From Sipunculus nudus (Eukaryota > Annelida > Sipuncula > Golfingiida > Sipunculidae): DNA of 64,000 bases. The position numbers and the translations under genes were made by a program. This document shows positions 10,309 to 22,439 of this stretch, piece by piece. The DNA is taken from assembly GCA_026874595.1 (NCBI GenBank), contig CM049311.1:38646676-38710675 (forward strand), read 5' to 3'. Position 1 is the first letter of the stretch; each line of letters opens with the position of its first letter. The notes under the pieces were generated by a model. It had not been told where the DNA came from, did no database searches, and saw only the letters and a list, made by a program, of their open reading frames with translations.

Positions 10309-11212
10309 AGGTCAAGGTCACCTATCTTTGAACATAACCAAGATTTTGTAAATATGGATCTGCAGTGAAGTAATGAAGTTTCTGTGTTGAATACCTTTGG
10401 AGATATCCCGCTCACAAGGCCAAAGTTAAAAAATCCGAGAAAAAGTAATAAAAAAATCAGAAATTGTAGGTGGCACCCCCTTACTTATGCAGCAGGTACA
10501 GACCATCAGTCCCAATGATCATAGTAAGTTTCTGAAAATCCACCCATTAGTTCCTGAGGAATAAACTTCTAAGTATTACGCTATTCTAAGCTCTGTGACC
10601 TTGAAAATAGGTCAAGGTCACCCAACTTTGAACATAACCAGGATTTTGTTAATATGCATTAGCACTGAAGAAATGAAGTTCCTGTGTTGAACACCTTTGG
10701 AGATATCTCGCTCACAAGGTCAAAGTTGAAAAATCCGAGAAAAATTAATACAAAATCAGAAATTGTAGGTGGTGCCCCCTAACCTGTGCAGTAGGTACAA
10801 GCCATCAGTCTCAATGCGTGGTAAGTTTTGTGAAAATCCACCCAATAGTTCCTGAGAAATAAGCTTCTAAGTGTTTTTTCTATAATCAGCTCTAAAACGT
10901 AGAAAAAATAGGTCAAGGTCACCCATCTTTGAACTTGACTGAGATTTTGTCGATATACATCTTCACCGAAGAAATAAAGTTCCTACGGTGAATCCTTTTA
11001 GAGATATCCCGTCAACAAGGCCAAAGTTGAAAAATCCGATAAAAATTCATTAAAAATCAGAAATTGTCGGTGGCGCCCCCTTACTTATGCTGCCGATACA
11101 CACCATCAGTCCCAATGATCATAGTAAGTTTTGTGAAAATCCACCCAATGGTTCATGAGAAATAAGCTTCTTAGTGCTTTCTATAATCAACACTAAAACG
11201 TAGAAAAATAGG
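10309..11212 (+). repeat. Tandem array, three units of about 300 bp
   Basis: Units begin at about 10309, 10609 and 10910 with GGTCAAGGTCACC followed by TTTGAACAT. Each includes AATCAGAAATTGT(A/C)GGTGG and CAGTCYCAATG further on. The array is absent at the equivalent place in copy B, where about 750 bp of unrelated AT-rich sequence (24085-24839) lies between the same flanks. No coding potential. Confidence 0.8.
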
Positions 11213-12229
11213 CAAGGTAATTCGCACAGATTATTTTCGATTAGAATTTCTTTTTAAATAAATGTTATTGACTCCGTCAAGAGTGTGTGCGTTCATCCCC
11301 GTGTGTTTGGGTGTTTTTTTTTTTAGTTCACAACCGGCACGGTCATGAACGGAATCTCATGAAACGTTCAGGGAATTTCGGGAATGGATCTATGATGCGT
11401 TGATAAGATTTTGGTGTAGATCTGGCACGTGATCCGGATTCAGGAACGTCATATAGGAATATTCAAAATGCACATAAACTTATATACACGAAAAAATCTG
11501 GGAATACACACCGAGTGAATGAATGCAAACACTATTTTAGGAGCATCCCACAATAGGGACCCCCCCCCCCCACACACACACACCAATAGTCTTTCCTTCC
11601 TAATAGAAAGCAGATTTTTAGGTCATAAAATAAATGTTATTCATCATGATTAATTTAAACCTGTTTTATCATTGTGAAAACATTTAGACGTCAAAATCCT
11701 TCAAGTAATTGTTGACGTTTATATGATTCCCCTTGAAAAAAATCAAAAAAGTTTTAAATAGTTTGAAAGTTGTTGCAATCTTTTACACGTATAGAATACT
11801 TAAAACTAAGAAAAGTAAACCATATATAATTCATATATTTGTTATTTTAGTGGATTCATGTTTTATGTGTATGACAACTATAAGAAAATAATTTCTAACA
11901 ACATTTATACAAAATGAGGTTCTATAGATAAAATGCGTTATCGCTGCCCCTTGATAAGATGTGCTAAGGAGACTGATTACTTCTAGCTTCTAGCCTTCTG
12001 CTCATGGAGTCCTTGAGATTCGAGTCCGAGTCCACCTCCTTCGTGTCCAAGTCATTTTGAACCCAAGTCCGAGTCCAATACAAATATGCTTAAAGAACAA
12101 TTAAGAATGGATTTATACATTGTTATATATAGTTCACACATGCTTTCACTATTACGGTTAATTACATTAAAAGCTCCCGGTGCTGAGAAAAGCTTGGTGT
12201 ATGTAGTGTTATAATTTAGTCATTTGCGT

Positions 12230-13870
12230 ATGCCTGTGTATTTGTGTGTATGTTTGTGTGTCGGCACGACACTACAGACCACAATTTTTCAGCAAGCGCT
12301 TTGAACTGACAGAGATGATGGAAAACCAAAAGTCCTGAAACCCTGTTGTTTTTGGTCAATGTAAGTTCCAAGTTAAAGGTCATCGGAAAACATAAAACTG
12401 TTTTTCTTCATATCTTTGTAACAAATGGTCGTATCTACTTCATTCATAGCTCACTTTCTTCGTCACTCCAAGGCCTTTTTTCTGGTGTGTAGCTGCCTCA
12501 AATTTGTTGAAACCATGGTAACGCATTTTTGGGGAAAACTCATGATATTCGAATATAAAACGTATAATTATTCGTACTTAGTCAGTTTTAATGCTAGAGA
12601 GGTCCATTTTTTGCATTAGGTAGAGATCAATTCGTACTACAAGATTTTATTACAAGTCTCGTCAAAGAGATATTTCGAGGTATCACTTTGTGATACCCTA
12701 AACGCCAAAAGTATGAAGGAGTCATCTTAAAACTGATATATCTTATGTCCTACACCAATATCTCGAAATTAATTTTTATTTTTGGAATATGACCGCTAGG
12801 GGCGATGCACTCAAAATACTACAACATATCATTTTTTTACCATATCTCCGAAACTATAAACCTTACCTACATAAAAATAGCTCATTTTGTCCGTCTATAG
12901 CTTTTTATAAGATTATTAAGTCATCTGTTATTTTACATGTATCACTGTGTCAGTATGTCAGTCTGTTTGTCAGTTATCCTTAATTTCGCATGCTTGCTGG
13001 TTCATCAGTTTGACATATGGCATTCTACAGGCCACGGTTTTGCAGGAGTTTTTTTTAAACGTGTACATCTTATGTTGTACATTTATATTTCGAAAGTGAT
13101 TTTTCATTTTCGGAAAATAACCACAAGGGGGCGCTGCACTTGAAACACTACTACATATCTTTTTTAAAATATCTCCAAAACTGTTAAGCTTACCTACAAA
13201 AATTATGGCTCATTTTTTTCCTCTTTGTCTTTTTACGTGACCTGGTTTAGTCACCTCCACTTTGTGTCACTTTGTCAGTCTGTCTGTCTGTTTGTTTGTT
13301 AGTTGTCTTCAATTTGGTCTACTTGCTTGTTCTTGCGTCTTACATATAGCATTCTGCAGGCTATATTTTTCCAGGAATCATTTTGTAACTGACACATATC
13401 GCATACAGGAAAGATTTCTGGAAGGTCAAGGTCATAAAACACACCAGAATCTTATTTTCATCATAACTTTGTCAGTATTGGTCCTATTTTCACAAAACAA
13501 AGGTTCATTTTCTTCCTGGTTGTCTTCTTCGTGACCTGGTCTAGTCATGTGCCCTCCACTTTGTCAGTATGTTTGTCTGTTTGTCAGTTGTCCTCAATTG
13601 ATCTTTCTTGGTTTTTGCGTCTTATATATATGGAATTCTACAGGCTTCAGTTTAGCAGGAAAAACTTTTTAACTTAAACATATCGTATAAAGGAATGATT
13701 AATGTTTATTATTTATAGGTCAAAGTTCAAGGTCAATTTCATCAACACACGTCAAAATTTTATTTCCCTCATAACATTATCAATATAAGTCTTATCTTCA
13801 CAAACGATTGCTCATATTCTTACTCTTCTTCATTGCTCATTCATTTTACTATTTCTACGTCATATCTGGC
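12230..13870 (+). repeat. Degenerate tandem array with about 300-bp units
   Basis: Repeated landmarks are GTCTGTTTGT(C/T)AGTTGTC and GCATTCTACAGGC, near 12240, 12950, 13276 and 13565, each followed by a GGTCAAGGTCA-type stretch. Only the first part is collinear with copy B. A related single unit sits at 41296-41530. The ORFs inside are repeat-derived and not genes. Confidence 0.6.
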
Positions 13871-13959
13871 AAGCGCTCGACCTCTGGTCGTTTAGTTTTG
13901 TAAGTAGTTTAAGTAGTTCGCACGTGTACATGTCTTAATAATATGTGACAAAGTTGTTT

Positions 13960-14120
13960 CTCTGTTGGACTCGAGATGGACTCGGCCTGATTTCTCAAGT
14001 CCTAACCTCCGAGTCCGAGTAAAAGTTCCAGTCAAGGACCATCGAGTCCAAGACAGATTCCCGAAAGTAGTAGACTCGACTCCTGACTCGAATCCAAGTC
14101 CGGACTCGACTCCTACATCA
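13960..14120. repeat. GAGTCC/GACTCG-rich low-complexity tract
   Basis: Dense alternation of GAGTCC, GACTCG and GGACTC words. Similar tracts occur at 12020-12075, 28405-28475 and, inverted, 29230-29370. It coincides with the breakpoint region where copy B is inverted. Confidence 0.6.
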
Positions 14121-14229
14121 CGGAAGTGTACATTTATTGTGCAGAAACAGAGGGCGCCAGCTTTGCTTGGGGTTTTCCCACACAAATGGGACTTCCACAA
14201 TTTTCTTTTTATATTTTGACATGATCGAA

Positions 14230-14456
14230 TTTGATACTTTGAATTTAGGAAAATCGAACTATTAGTGACTGAGATAATGCAGAAAGCAAAATGGTCCATA
14301 TACATTAAGAAGTTAAAGCTAAATATATCAAATGGTCGATCGGGATAGAACAGTCGAGTCGCTTTTTTTACTGAATGCAAGCGCACAGAAAAGGGTACAT
14401 GGAAAACGGGCTTTTTCTGTAATATTGTATAAATGTTTTCATTCTTCATCGGGAAA

Positions 14457-14492
<36 letters not shown>

Positions 14493-14650
14493 AGAGTAAA
14501 CGTTTGAGGAGAGAAAGAAAGAGAGAGAGAGAGACGGCTGTTGATTATCTTATTATCGAAAGAATCGAAAGAAAGGACTATGTGTTTCATCTTTCCCCAC
14601 ATATACCATGCACGCACTAAAACATCACAACGCCGCAGACATTTTACAAG
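14230..14650 (+). repeat. Duplicated segment X (copy B side), first part
   Basis: Matches 1604-2030 through the (TA)n (14460-14489) and the AG microsatellite. The match stops near 14650 and resumes at 16228, so about 1.58 kb was inserted. Confidence 0.7.
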
Positions 14651-16227
14651 GGACCCATGGGTCACTGTGCTCAGCTGAAGTTGACCTTGAAGGTAAAAAT
14701 CTAAAATAATATCACATCAGATAAAGTGTAAGAGGAAGAGGTAATAGAGGCCATGGTTGGTTTATATGATTGGTTTGTACTGATGAGCAAGAAATTGTTG
14801 CAAATAATATTTTGAGACCATGTGTTTCCTAATGTTGAAACTGAGACATTTGAGCAGTTTGTGAACAAATGATCTGTATTATTACTATAATTATTATCAT
14901 GATCATGAATCTCAATCTTGTCAGATAACACCACATCATGCAAACAAATGTTTATTTATTTTTACTACAAAAATATATCTTTTAAATCTGCAAAACAATA
15001 ATTAACAAAAAATAATACTTGATTTAGATTTCACAATTTTAAATTGAGTCTTTATTTATCCATAATGTGCTTCATATTTTATAAATTTAAGCATACTGAT
15101 GGGTTTAATTATATTTGTTAAAATCATTTAAAAGAAAATTGATTTCTTTAAAAATGCTACATTAACACAACGAATCATCTTATGGATTACACGTTGAATT
15201 ACTTTTTCTAGGAATTTTTTTTTTTTGTATATCGAAGTAGAAACAGCATTACAATTAAGGAGATACAGCGAATACAATAACAATTACTGCATAACGCTTG
15301 GTGGGTCGGGTTTCCGGGTGGGGGGGGGGCGGTTTGAGGGATGGTGATATGAGAATAACTGTACCCCTGTCTCAGCCGGGGATCTCCCCCAGTGGCTGTA
15401 ACAAATCAGAAACCCTGGCATAGCTGACTTCCAGTGACCTGGAGTGGGACCCTGCATCTGTAATCTGTAATAAAAGCAAAGGCTACAATAGAGCCTCAAG
15501 CAAAAAATCAATAACTAGCCTAACTTTCAAGCTTTTATTTTCAAATTTCTGGTTTAAACAAATTAAATACTTATGTTTACATGCTGTGAAAATTAAATCA
15601 ATAATACTTACAGGAAAAAACGTGCCATGGTCGAAATTGGGCAAAATTTATGGTACTGATTTTATTTGTATGCTAATAACTTTAAAAAATTACAAAATTC
15701 AGATGTAATTTTGGGTAAACAATTGAATCTTTATTAAACATAGTTATATACTTGGGGAAAAAAAGATTCTAGTTTCAAAATTTTTCATGTAAAGTGAGTA
15801 AATATTTTTCCTGGTTTTTACAAAGTCCATTATGTTTGGGTCCATAACTTAAAGAAATTATACTTAACAAACTTAATTTCTGGCATGTATATAGGAAATA
15901 TATAGAGAAATGTTTATGGTAAATATGAAGAAAAACAGATGAGTGATTTTGAAATTAGGCAGTCCTGAAGTGTGAAAATGTGTTTTTAATAAAAAAAAAT
16001 TAGGTTTTTCCTATTTTCTCAAAGAAACGAAGTTGCAAAGACCCAGTTTTCAACTTGGTAGGAGATCTCGGGGACATCTAACATTATGCCGAATTTTGGA
16101 TTCCTAGAACTTACGGTTTCAAAACGTGCCACATTTACGAACGGACGGACGGATAGACGGACGGACGGACGACGGACAATGGACCACGACTATAGCCCAG
16201 AAGACTTACAATCAGCTGAGATAATAA
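14651..16227. mobile_element. 1.58-kb insertion splitting segment X, including repeat Z copy 2
   Basis: Bounded by the interrupted homology to segment X. The right part (15626-16225) is a copy of repeat Z, with the same start (GCCATGGTCGAAATTGGGC) and the same GGACGGACG tract and palindromic end. The left part (14660-15620) is AT-rich with a G-run at 15321-15329, and I recognise no protein in it. Confidence 0.55.
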
Positions 16228-16333
16228 AGGGCTTGCTCATGTAGTGAGATAGTCCTATGCATGCATTACTAAATTTTAGTACAGCGCCATGCAATAACAT
16301 ACACCGGTCCTGGCGGCCGTACACATCGAATTG
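16228..16333 (+). repeat. Duplicated segment X (copy B side), second part
   Basis: Continues the match to 2034-2143 (GGGCTTGCTCATG to CATCGAATT), directly before the DIRS-like element begins. Confidence 0.7.
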
Positions 16334-16507
16334 TAAAATAAATAGAATATTTATTGCCATTTAGTGGACAGGAGGCGCTGCACTCAGGGTTCACTAATTA
16401 CCGCGCCTACAGGTGTCTACTACGTAACGATCACCAAACGCTGCACTTGTCTCATTATAGCGGCGGCAGCTCGAGAGTTCGCACAGTTAATTTTTTTACT
16501 TGTGAAT

Positions 16508-16786
16508 ATGTCGGGAAATTTTGAATTAGAGACAAGGGCAGAGGAAACAAAGCTGTCTAAAAAAACAGTTGAAATATTGAAAACACAGGATATTAGTACA
16601 AAGGATACGCTTTTGGCGTTGACGGAAGTGGACTTATCTGAACTCGGCCTGACAGTGGGCAGTAAAACCAAATTGAGGGAAGCAATTGTCCATTTGCGGA
16701 ATGGACAGAAGGAATACAATCTGGCTAATAAACTGGTAACGACTGCAGAGCTGAGAAATGACAGTAAACTACAAATGCTTGTTTAG
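16508..16786 (+). pseudogene. Gag-like ORF with SAM domain (DIRS-like element)
   Basis: An open frame from ATG 16508 encodes about 92 residues. Text such as LSKKTVEILKTQDI and LTEVDLSELGLTVGSK followed by KLREAIVHLR has the hydrophobic spacing of a SAM (sterile alpha motif) helical domain. The frame also extends upstream to 16364, but the ATG at 16508 begins the recognisable part. The stop at 16784-16786 is followed by out-of-frame text that appears to continue the protein, so the gag is probably truncated by a mutation. SAM-domain N-termini occur in some invertebrate retroelement proteins; its role here is inferred to be multimerisation. Confidence 0.55.
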
Positions 16787-17108
16787 GAGATGGCCGATTC
16801 AGGTGCATTTTTAATGAAGACATACTTGGAACCCGACCGCCAGAGAGCAGCCAACAGAGGGACCGCCAGGAAACAGCTCAGCTAAAGGTAAACACTGTTT
16901 CCTTATTCCTGACTTTCTAACCAGCCCATTGATAGCATCAGAAGAATCCAACAATCCTCTGTATGGCTCAGGTGAGGGCTCCCTTGTATGGCGCTCTAAG
17001 AATCGTAAACATCGCCCAGAAGAAGTCAATTTTCATTGAGGTGGGCGAAATAAATGACCTATAGCAAGTTAAACAGTACGCATCCTACCAAATAAAGAAT
17101 TCGCGCAA

Positions 17109-17405
17109 GTGAACAAAGTGCCATCTGTCGTGGTATATGACCACAGGTTTCCCCGGCTACAGTCCGAAAACAAATACTCATGGGAAAAGGATGATGTACA
17201 TCTTGCCAAGTTTCATTTAGAGAAAAGTGAAAAAGTTTCAACAAAGCAAAAATTTGGCCAATACCAACACAAAAGAGAACGGCGTGACGTAACAGGGGTT
17301 GAAATTTGCCGCGATTTTCAGACTGAAAGCGGCTGTAGGCGCCTTTTCTGTATGTTAAGTCATGCGGGCATGGTCCCTGGATGTCGTCAAAAGCACCCCG
17401 AGTAG
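17109..17405 (+). pseudogene. Gag/pol linker with CCCH-type finger (DIRS-like element)
   Basis: A 98-codon frame containing CRDFQTESGCRRLFCMLSH, with Cys-x8-Cys-x4-Cys-x3-His spacing close to CCCH zinc fingers, presumably for nucleic-acid binding. The fragment lies between the SAM-domain segment and the reverse transcriptase and is flanked by stops on both sides. It is part of the same element and has no independent gene signals. Confidence 0.5.
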
Positions 17406-17464
17406 CCTACATGCACAATAGGTTGGGCCCCAATTATAAATAGGAAATACCGGTCACCAGCCCA

Positions 17465-18960
17465 TTGACGTCTTGTCTGCCCGTATGGAAAGAAGCTTTA
17501 GATAAGGATGTAGATAGGGACTTTATAGTCAACGGCATTACCTATAGTTTTAAAATTGTAGATAATAATTCATCCATTACACGTATGGAGTGCGAGAATT
17601 ATCGCTCGGCTACCAACAGTGCTACAAGAAGCAAAATTGAAATGCAAATTAGAGATGAAATAAATAAAGGAAATAACGTTCTTTGTGCAAAAAAGCAAAC
17701 TATTGTCAGTGCTTTGGGTGCTATTCCAAAGAAGGATAGTGATGAAATTAGACTGATTCATAATGCAAATATGCCCCAGTGCGGTTCTCTCAATTCATAT
17801 GCGTCTAAGGAGTCTGCTTTTATGAAAATTTAGACACAGCTGTTAAATATATTATTAAGAATTCATTCAAGGCAAAAGTTGACTTAAAGTGGGGGTACCG
17901 GTCTGTTCCGATCCATAGGGATTGTTTCCAGACTACAGGACTTAAATGGAAATTTTCTGGGGAAGATAAATCTAGATATATGTATGATACGCGGCTGTGT
18001 TTTGGCACAAGTAAAAGTCCTGCGATATTTCAAAGAATTACCCAAGCAGTCGGTAGAATGATGAAAAGAAAGGGATTTCATGGAATTATTGTGTATTTAG
18101 AAGACTTTTTATTAGTAGAGAACAGCGAGGAGAAATGCAGGAAAGCCTTACATACATTAATTGATCTTCTTACAGATCTAGGATTCTCAGTTAATTGGCG
18201 TAAGGTGGTAGCACCTACGAAAACCAACACGTTTTTGGGTATTGAAATAGATTCATCTTTGGAATTGCTGAGAATTCCAAAAGCGAAGCTTTGTGAGATT
18301 AAATCAGAGGTTTGTGCATGGCTAAATAAAATTTCCTTCACCAAACGGCAGTTGCAGTAAATAGTAGGCAAATTAAGCTGGGTAGCGTCCATTTTCAGGG
18401 TGGCACGGCCACTGTTAAGAAAACTGATAGATGTATGTAAATCTTTACAAAAACCTTCACACAAAACCAGGCTTAATGTGGAACTACGGATGGAACTGCG
18501 AAGGTGGATATACTTCTTGCAAGGTGACCAATTCAATGGCGTGGCGTACAGCCCGATATCACCATATCTACAGATGCCTGCGAACAAGGCGGCGCGGCGT
18601 GGCATCACTATAAGCGGCAGCAACGGAGCGTGGATTGGTTCTATTGCAACTGGACGGCTGACTTCGCATTACTTGACATAGGTGGCAAATACATTAATTT
18701 GAAAGAGCTTTATACAATTTTACTTGCAGTTCGCAGATGGCATAAAGACTGGTATAATAAGAAAGTGGTGGTTTACACTGATAATAATGCTGCTAAATGT
18801 TGGATAAACAAAGGTATGGGCTAGAACGCGCAAGTAAATGCTTGGCTCCAGGAGATTGCATGGTTATCCTTGACTGGTAACTTCTGTTTAACAGCGAAAC
18901 GAGTGCCCACAGAAAAGAACTTCACAGATGATGCGATCTCCCGGTTTCACAACTTAAACT
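17465..18960 (+). pseudogene. DIRS-like reverse transcriptase and RNase H, disrupted
   Basis: Fragments in order are 17465-17833 (finger region, SALGAIPKKDSDEIRLIHN), then 17840-18357 after a frame change (LCFGTSKSPAIFQRI, the degenerate catalytic box VYLEDFLLV, FLGIEIDS), then a stop at 18358-18360 and continuing thumb text to about 18520. RNase H text follows at 18690-18823 (INLKELYTILLAVRRW, VVYTDNNAAKCWIN), with a stop at 18822-18824, and continues to about 18960. Residues WASIF and PLLRKLID after the RT are typical of DIRS-type pol. The RT box reads YLED rather than xxDD, so the last Asp pair is altered. The protein is not functional. Confidence 0.7.
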
Positions 18961-18999
18961 TTGCCGCTATGGCCCACGCAATGTTACAGCAGCATTGTG

Positions 19000-19378
19000 G
19001 TATTGATATCGCAGACCATGAATACAACTTGTTAACCATATGTCAACTGACGCTTTTTTATGTGTTGCAGAACTGGAACAGTGGCAGACCTTGAAACAGG
19101 AACTATCAGCATATCGGAAAGCAGCTTTCGCTGATACAACAAAAGTTACATATGTCACCTCCCTGCATATTTACGTTTTTGTTTGTATTTCAAGTGTATG
19201 CCAGTACCTATTGATCGGGAATCATTATTGTTATATGCTGTTTTTTGGCCAGATCGCTGAAACCAGAGAGCCTGCGACAGTACCTCAATATAGTTAGAAT
19301 AATCCATCTGGAAGCAGGTATGTCTAATCCTTTAGAGAACAATTATGCTTTATACATGTTACTGAGAGGACTGAGACA
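19000..19378 (+). pseudogene. Partial tyrosine recombinase N-terminal domain
   Basis: Frame text ELEQWQTLKQELSAYRKAAF followed, after frame changes, by ESLRQYLNIV-like and YALYMLLRGLRH text resembles the N-terminal SAM-like core-binding helices of tyrosine recombinases. The catalytic R-H-R-Y domain is missing, because the sequence switches to repeat Y at about 19378. This supports the DIRS assignment of the upstream RT. Confidence 0.5.
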
Positions 19379-19810
19379 TCTTTTCGAGTAACTGCTGCTC
19401 GGTATATGGCAAGGTTAACGTTCTCTAGGAAGGAACACCAGGGTGCGCACAGAGCACAAAATTGTTATCAAATCACCGAAATTGCATTGTGCATAAGCCA
19501 AAATTTGAAACATACGACACCCTCTCTCGTTGGTTTGATAACACCCGTTCTGTCGAAAGGCCAATAATCAGACCAATGAGAGCATAGTGTCCCGGTGTAA
19601 TAAACCAACGAGAGCGGGTGTCGTGTGTTTAAAATTTGGACAAGATGCACAATGTAGTACCAGGCTTTCAGTAGTTTGATTACAATTCTGTGCTCTGTGC
19701 GCACCCTGGTGTTCCTGTCCAGAGAACCTAACCATACCAAGCAGCGGTTGCACGAAAGGATCTGCAGTCGTCCGAGTCTCTGACGACTGCAGTGTATAAC
19801 CGCTGCGTGA
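19378..19810. repeat. Foldback repeat Y (two inverted arms)
   Basis: Left arm 19378-19565 and right arm about 19590-19760 are inverted copies (CACCAGGGTGCGCACAGAGC on the left, GCTCTGTGCGCACCCTGGTG on the right). The tail near 19762-19805 contains a further small palindrome around GCAGTCGTCC and GACGACTGC. A single arm occurs at 2455-2685. It is likely a foldback-type MITE. The minus-strand ORFs of 61-90 codons follow from the repeat. Confidence 0.7.
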
Positions 19811-19949
19811 GGAGCGTAACTTTATAGTTAACAGGACCTATTAACATACCATGCAGGCATATTAAATATAAATGAGGTATAGTATTTTATCCTTAATACA
19901 TTACGATATCTGCCAATATTTCGTTATGAAACTGTTATTAACTATTGTA

Positions 19950-20362
19950 CTCAATTGTCGGTGTTTTGTGTTCCTTCTTTCGTGTTTCTTCTCTTTGTTT
20001 GGAAATTGTCGCGCAGGCACAAGGTCGGAGACTTCTTGTCACGCAGTCTTTTTATGGTAATCAGACTCGTGCACTTTCTTTACTCACACACACAACCATA
20101 ACATAACAAAAAATATCGGTGTTTTGTGTTCCTTCTTTCGTGTTCCTTCTCTTTGTTTGGAAATTGTCGCGCAGGCACAATGTCGGAGACTTCTTGTCAC
20201 GCAGTCTTTTTATGGTAATCAGACACGTGCACTTTCTTTACTCACACACAGAACCATAACAACGTATATAAAAAAGTCCAAATGGGGAAATTAAGTCCGG
20301 ATACTGGTATGATCTTGTTTGAAAACTTTATATTGAGCCATAATGAAAGAATAGCGTGAAAT
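19950..20362 (+). repeat. Local tandem duplication of the block-flank repeat
   Basis: TCGGTGTTTTGTGTTCCTTC occurs at 19957 and again at 20117, giving a roughly 157-bp direct repeat. The second unit continues into the full 250-bp repeat equivalent to 4606-4861. Copy A has only one unit. Confidence 0.75.
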
Positions 20363-20804
20363 GATAAACGTTATTGCAATTGGTTATGTGGCTTTAACTC
20401 TTGTAGACAAGTTAACCATCACTGATTATGCATCGAGGTTGAAAACCGCATAATATTTAATAAAACTTTTTTAATAGTAGACTTAATTTATAGTATTTAT
20501 GTTGAAATGCTCAAATATATTCCTTGGTTTCTCCTCGATACTTCCATGCAGACTGAAGGTTTTTGTGTCTTATTGAGACCATGTGTCAAAATTATATTTC
20601 TCTAAGCCTTAAGCTAGCATTCAATATATAAACATATGCGTATGTAGTACATATACATATGCGGTAGCGCACATGCCATGCAGCTTGAACACAGACGCCT
20701 ATGATGCCATTGATACGTATGTGGGATTTCACCTTCGGATAAAATGAAACAACACAGCAAATAAGTTTTAAATCACCAAATGGCCGAAAGGTATATCCGA
20801 ATTT

Positions 20805-22436
20805 AGAATAATTATTTATACGCAAAAACATTATACTGCTAGTCAATGGGGTATGCTTTCAACTAAAGATATGGAGGGTTGCGGGCTACTCAACTTCGCC
20901 GGTGCTTAACTGCCTCCATCTCATTATATACGCGGAGAGCCTGGATACTATCTGACTTACCTAAGAGCCATAGAGTGGGGTCTATACCCTAGGCCCACTA
21001 CCTAGATAAGTGATCTATGCCCCACTCTGACCCATCGGGTTGCCTAGTTTTAGCATCCGGGCATGACTGGGTAAGTCCAGGTATAGTGTAGGAGGGTATA
21101 GCCGTGACAGACCGACTCAGTAGGCAATGATAATTGGGCTGGTAAGCCTACTTGTAACAGCAAGCCACTTCTGACAGCCAGTAATCTGGTCCTAATGTCA
21201 GAGGGCCGATATGGCGCTACTATAGGAGCGCTACTATCTATTTAAGGGCATATGGAATATTCTACAACGTATGCACCAAAATTGGGGACATAGGAAATCT
21301 CTACAGGAATAGAGAAGTCTTCTGCCAGAGGAACACCTCTGTATAGCGACTGAAAACACAAACGCATGCATGGAAACGGCCGCGATAAGTCGACACGCAC
21401 TTTGACGTCATGCAGTGATAGAGTATTCTTCTTTCAGTTAACTCCTTTATACTCTTGCAGCGCTTCCTATATCCCCATGCAGTATTGCTGAATAGGCTAC
21501 CTATGATCACATACGCATATACGTATTGATAAACGGAATCACGGGGTCGGTGTGAATTCATTGAGAAACACGAGAGTCATTGAGAGCCACCCATTTTGCT
21601 CATATAAAAGCCCTTCTGGTATTGGCTTGAATACAAAATATGCAGGTTCTATAATTTTTATAAAAAGAAATTAGGAAAATCTTGAACGATTGCAGAAAGC
21701 CTTAAAAAGATTCTTCACTATAAAATAGTTAAGTATAAGATAAATATGTAAGCGAATGAGCATGTTTCATTTGTGTATGCATGAATATATAGTTTTTCTA
21801 TTTTTTTAAATGATTAAATGATATTCCTGTGGGGCCGTGAATGGCAGAGGGGATGATAAAAGTAAGGACCCGGTTATATGATTAGGAAAGTCTATACATG
21901 AAGTCCTGATCATGAGCTGATGAAACACATGCATGCTAAACGTGGATTTCGTAATTGCTAAGAATTATTCTCAAATAATACATGATAAATATTTAGCGTC
22001 CGTGTACCATGGGTATCATAATTATGTTTCAGGCATGTGTACATTGTTTTGGTAAGCGGCTCTCAGCGAATCATGCTGGCCATCGGTGACCCTCATGGCT
22101 CACGGTGAAAAGACCCACCGGAATCATGGGCTGCATATATACGCACACACACCGACGGAATGCTATATCTTTATGCGTACATTCTGTACATGCTCGTTTA
22201 TATCACTTTCTCCCTTCGAACTAAAGTCCAAATTATAAAACAACAAATTTACATTTTTTCTTTATTTGAAATAAACAGTCTTTCGTATAATCAAATTAAT
22301 TTATCTGATTTATTTTATTATTTATATGAACACGTTTTCATAGATTTCAAAGTTATCTTCACGAGTTCATTCACTTGTAACCTGCGCCAAATAAATCCAT
22401 TTAAAATTAGAAGAATCTTAAGTACATCCTATAGAC
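20805..22436. other. Duplicated non-coding flank 3' of phosphatase B
   Basis: Counterpart of 6358-7950. The open frames present here (for example 21301-21561 minus) are not conserved in frame in copy A, so I treat the stretch as non-coding. Confidence 0.5.
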
Positions 22437-22439
22437 ATA

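Larger units (their letters stand above)
4606..14130 (+). repeat. Segmental duplication, copy A
   Basis: The block carrying the first phosphatase gene. Collinear matches to copy B are: 4606-4861 with 20112-20362, 5754-6195 with 20362-20800, 6358-9405 with 20805-23835, 10069-10300 with 23845-24085, 11212-11345 with 24839-24960, 11345-11915 with 27164-27705, 11925-12715 with 28328-29200, and 13660-14120 with 29640-29228 in inverted orientation. Boundaries are read by eye and approximate. Gaps in the alignment are explained by insertions specific to one copy. Confidence 0.8.
16334..19378 (+). mobile_element. Decayed DIRS-type (tyrosine-recombinase) retrotransposon
   Basis: Plus-strand order: SAM-domain gag-like protein, CCCH finger segment, reverse transcriptase, RNase H, and a partial tyrosine recombinase, with no aspartic protease or DDE integrase. 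This order is that of DIRS/Ngaro-like elements. Several stops and frame changes make it non-autonomous. The right end is cut in the recombinase domain where the foldback repeat Y starts (about 19378). No split direct or inverted terminal repeats could be identified. Confidence 0.75.

Noticed and set aside
13892-14449. 185-codon minus-strand ORF
   Set aside because: Runs through the GAGTCC-rich low-complexity tract and repeat X; no recognisable domain or codon-level conservation with copy B.
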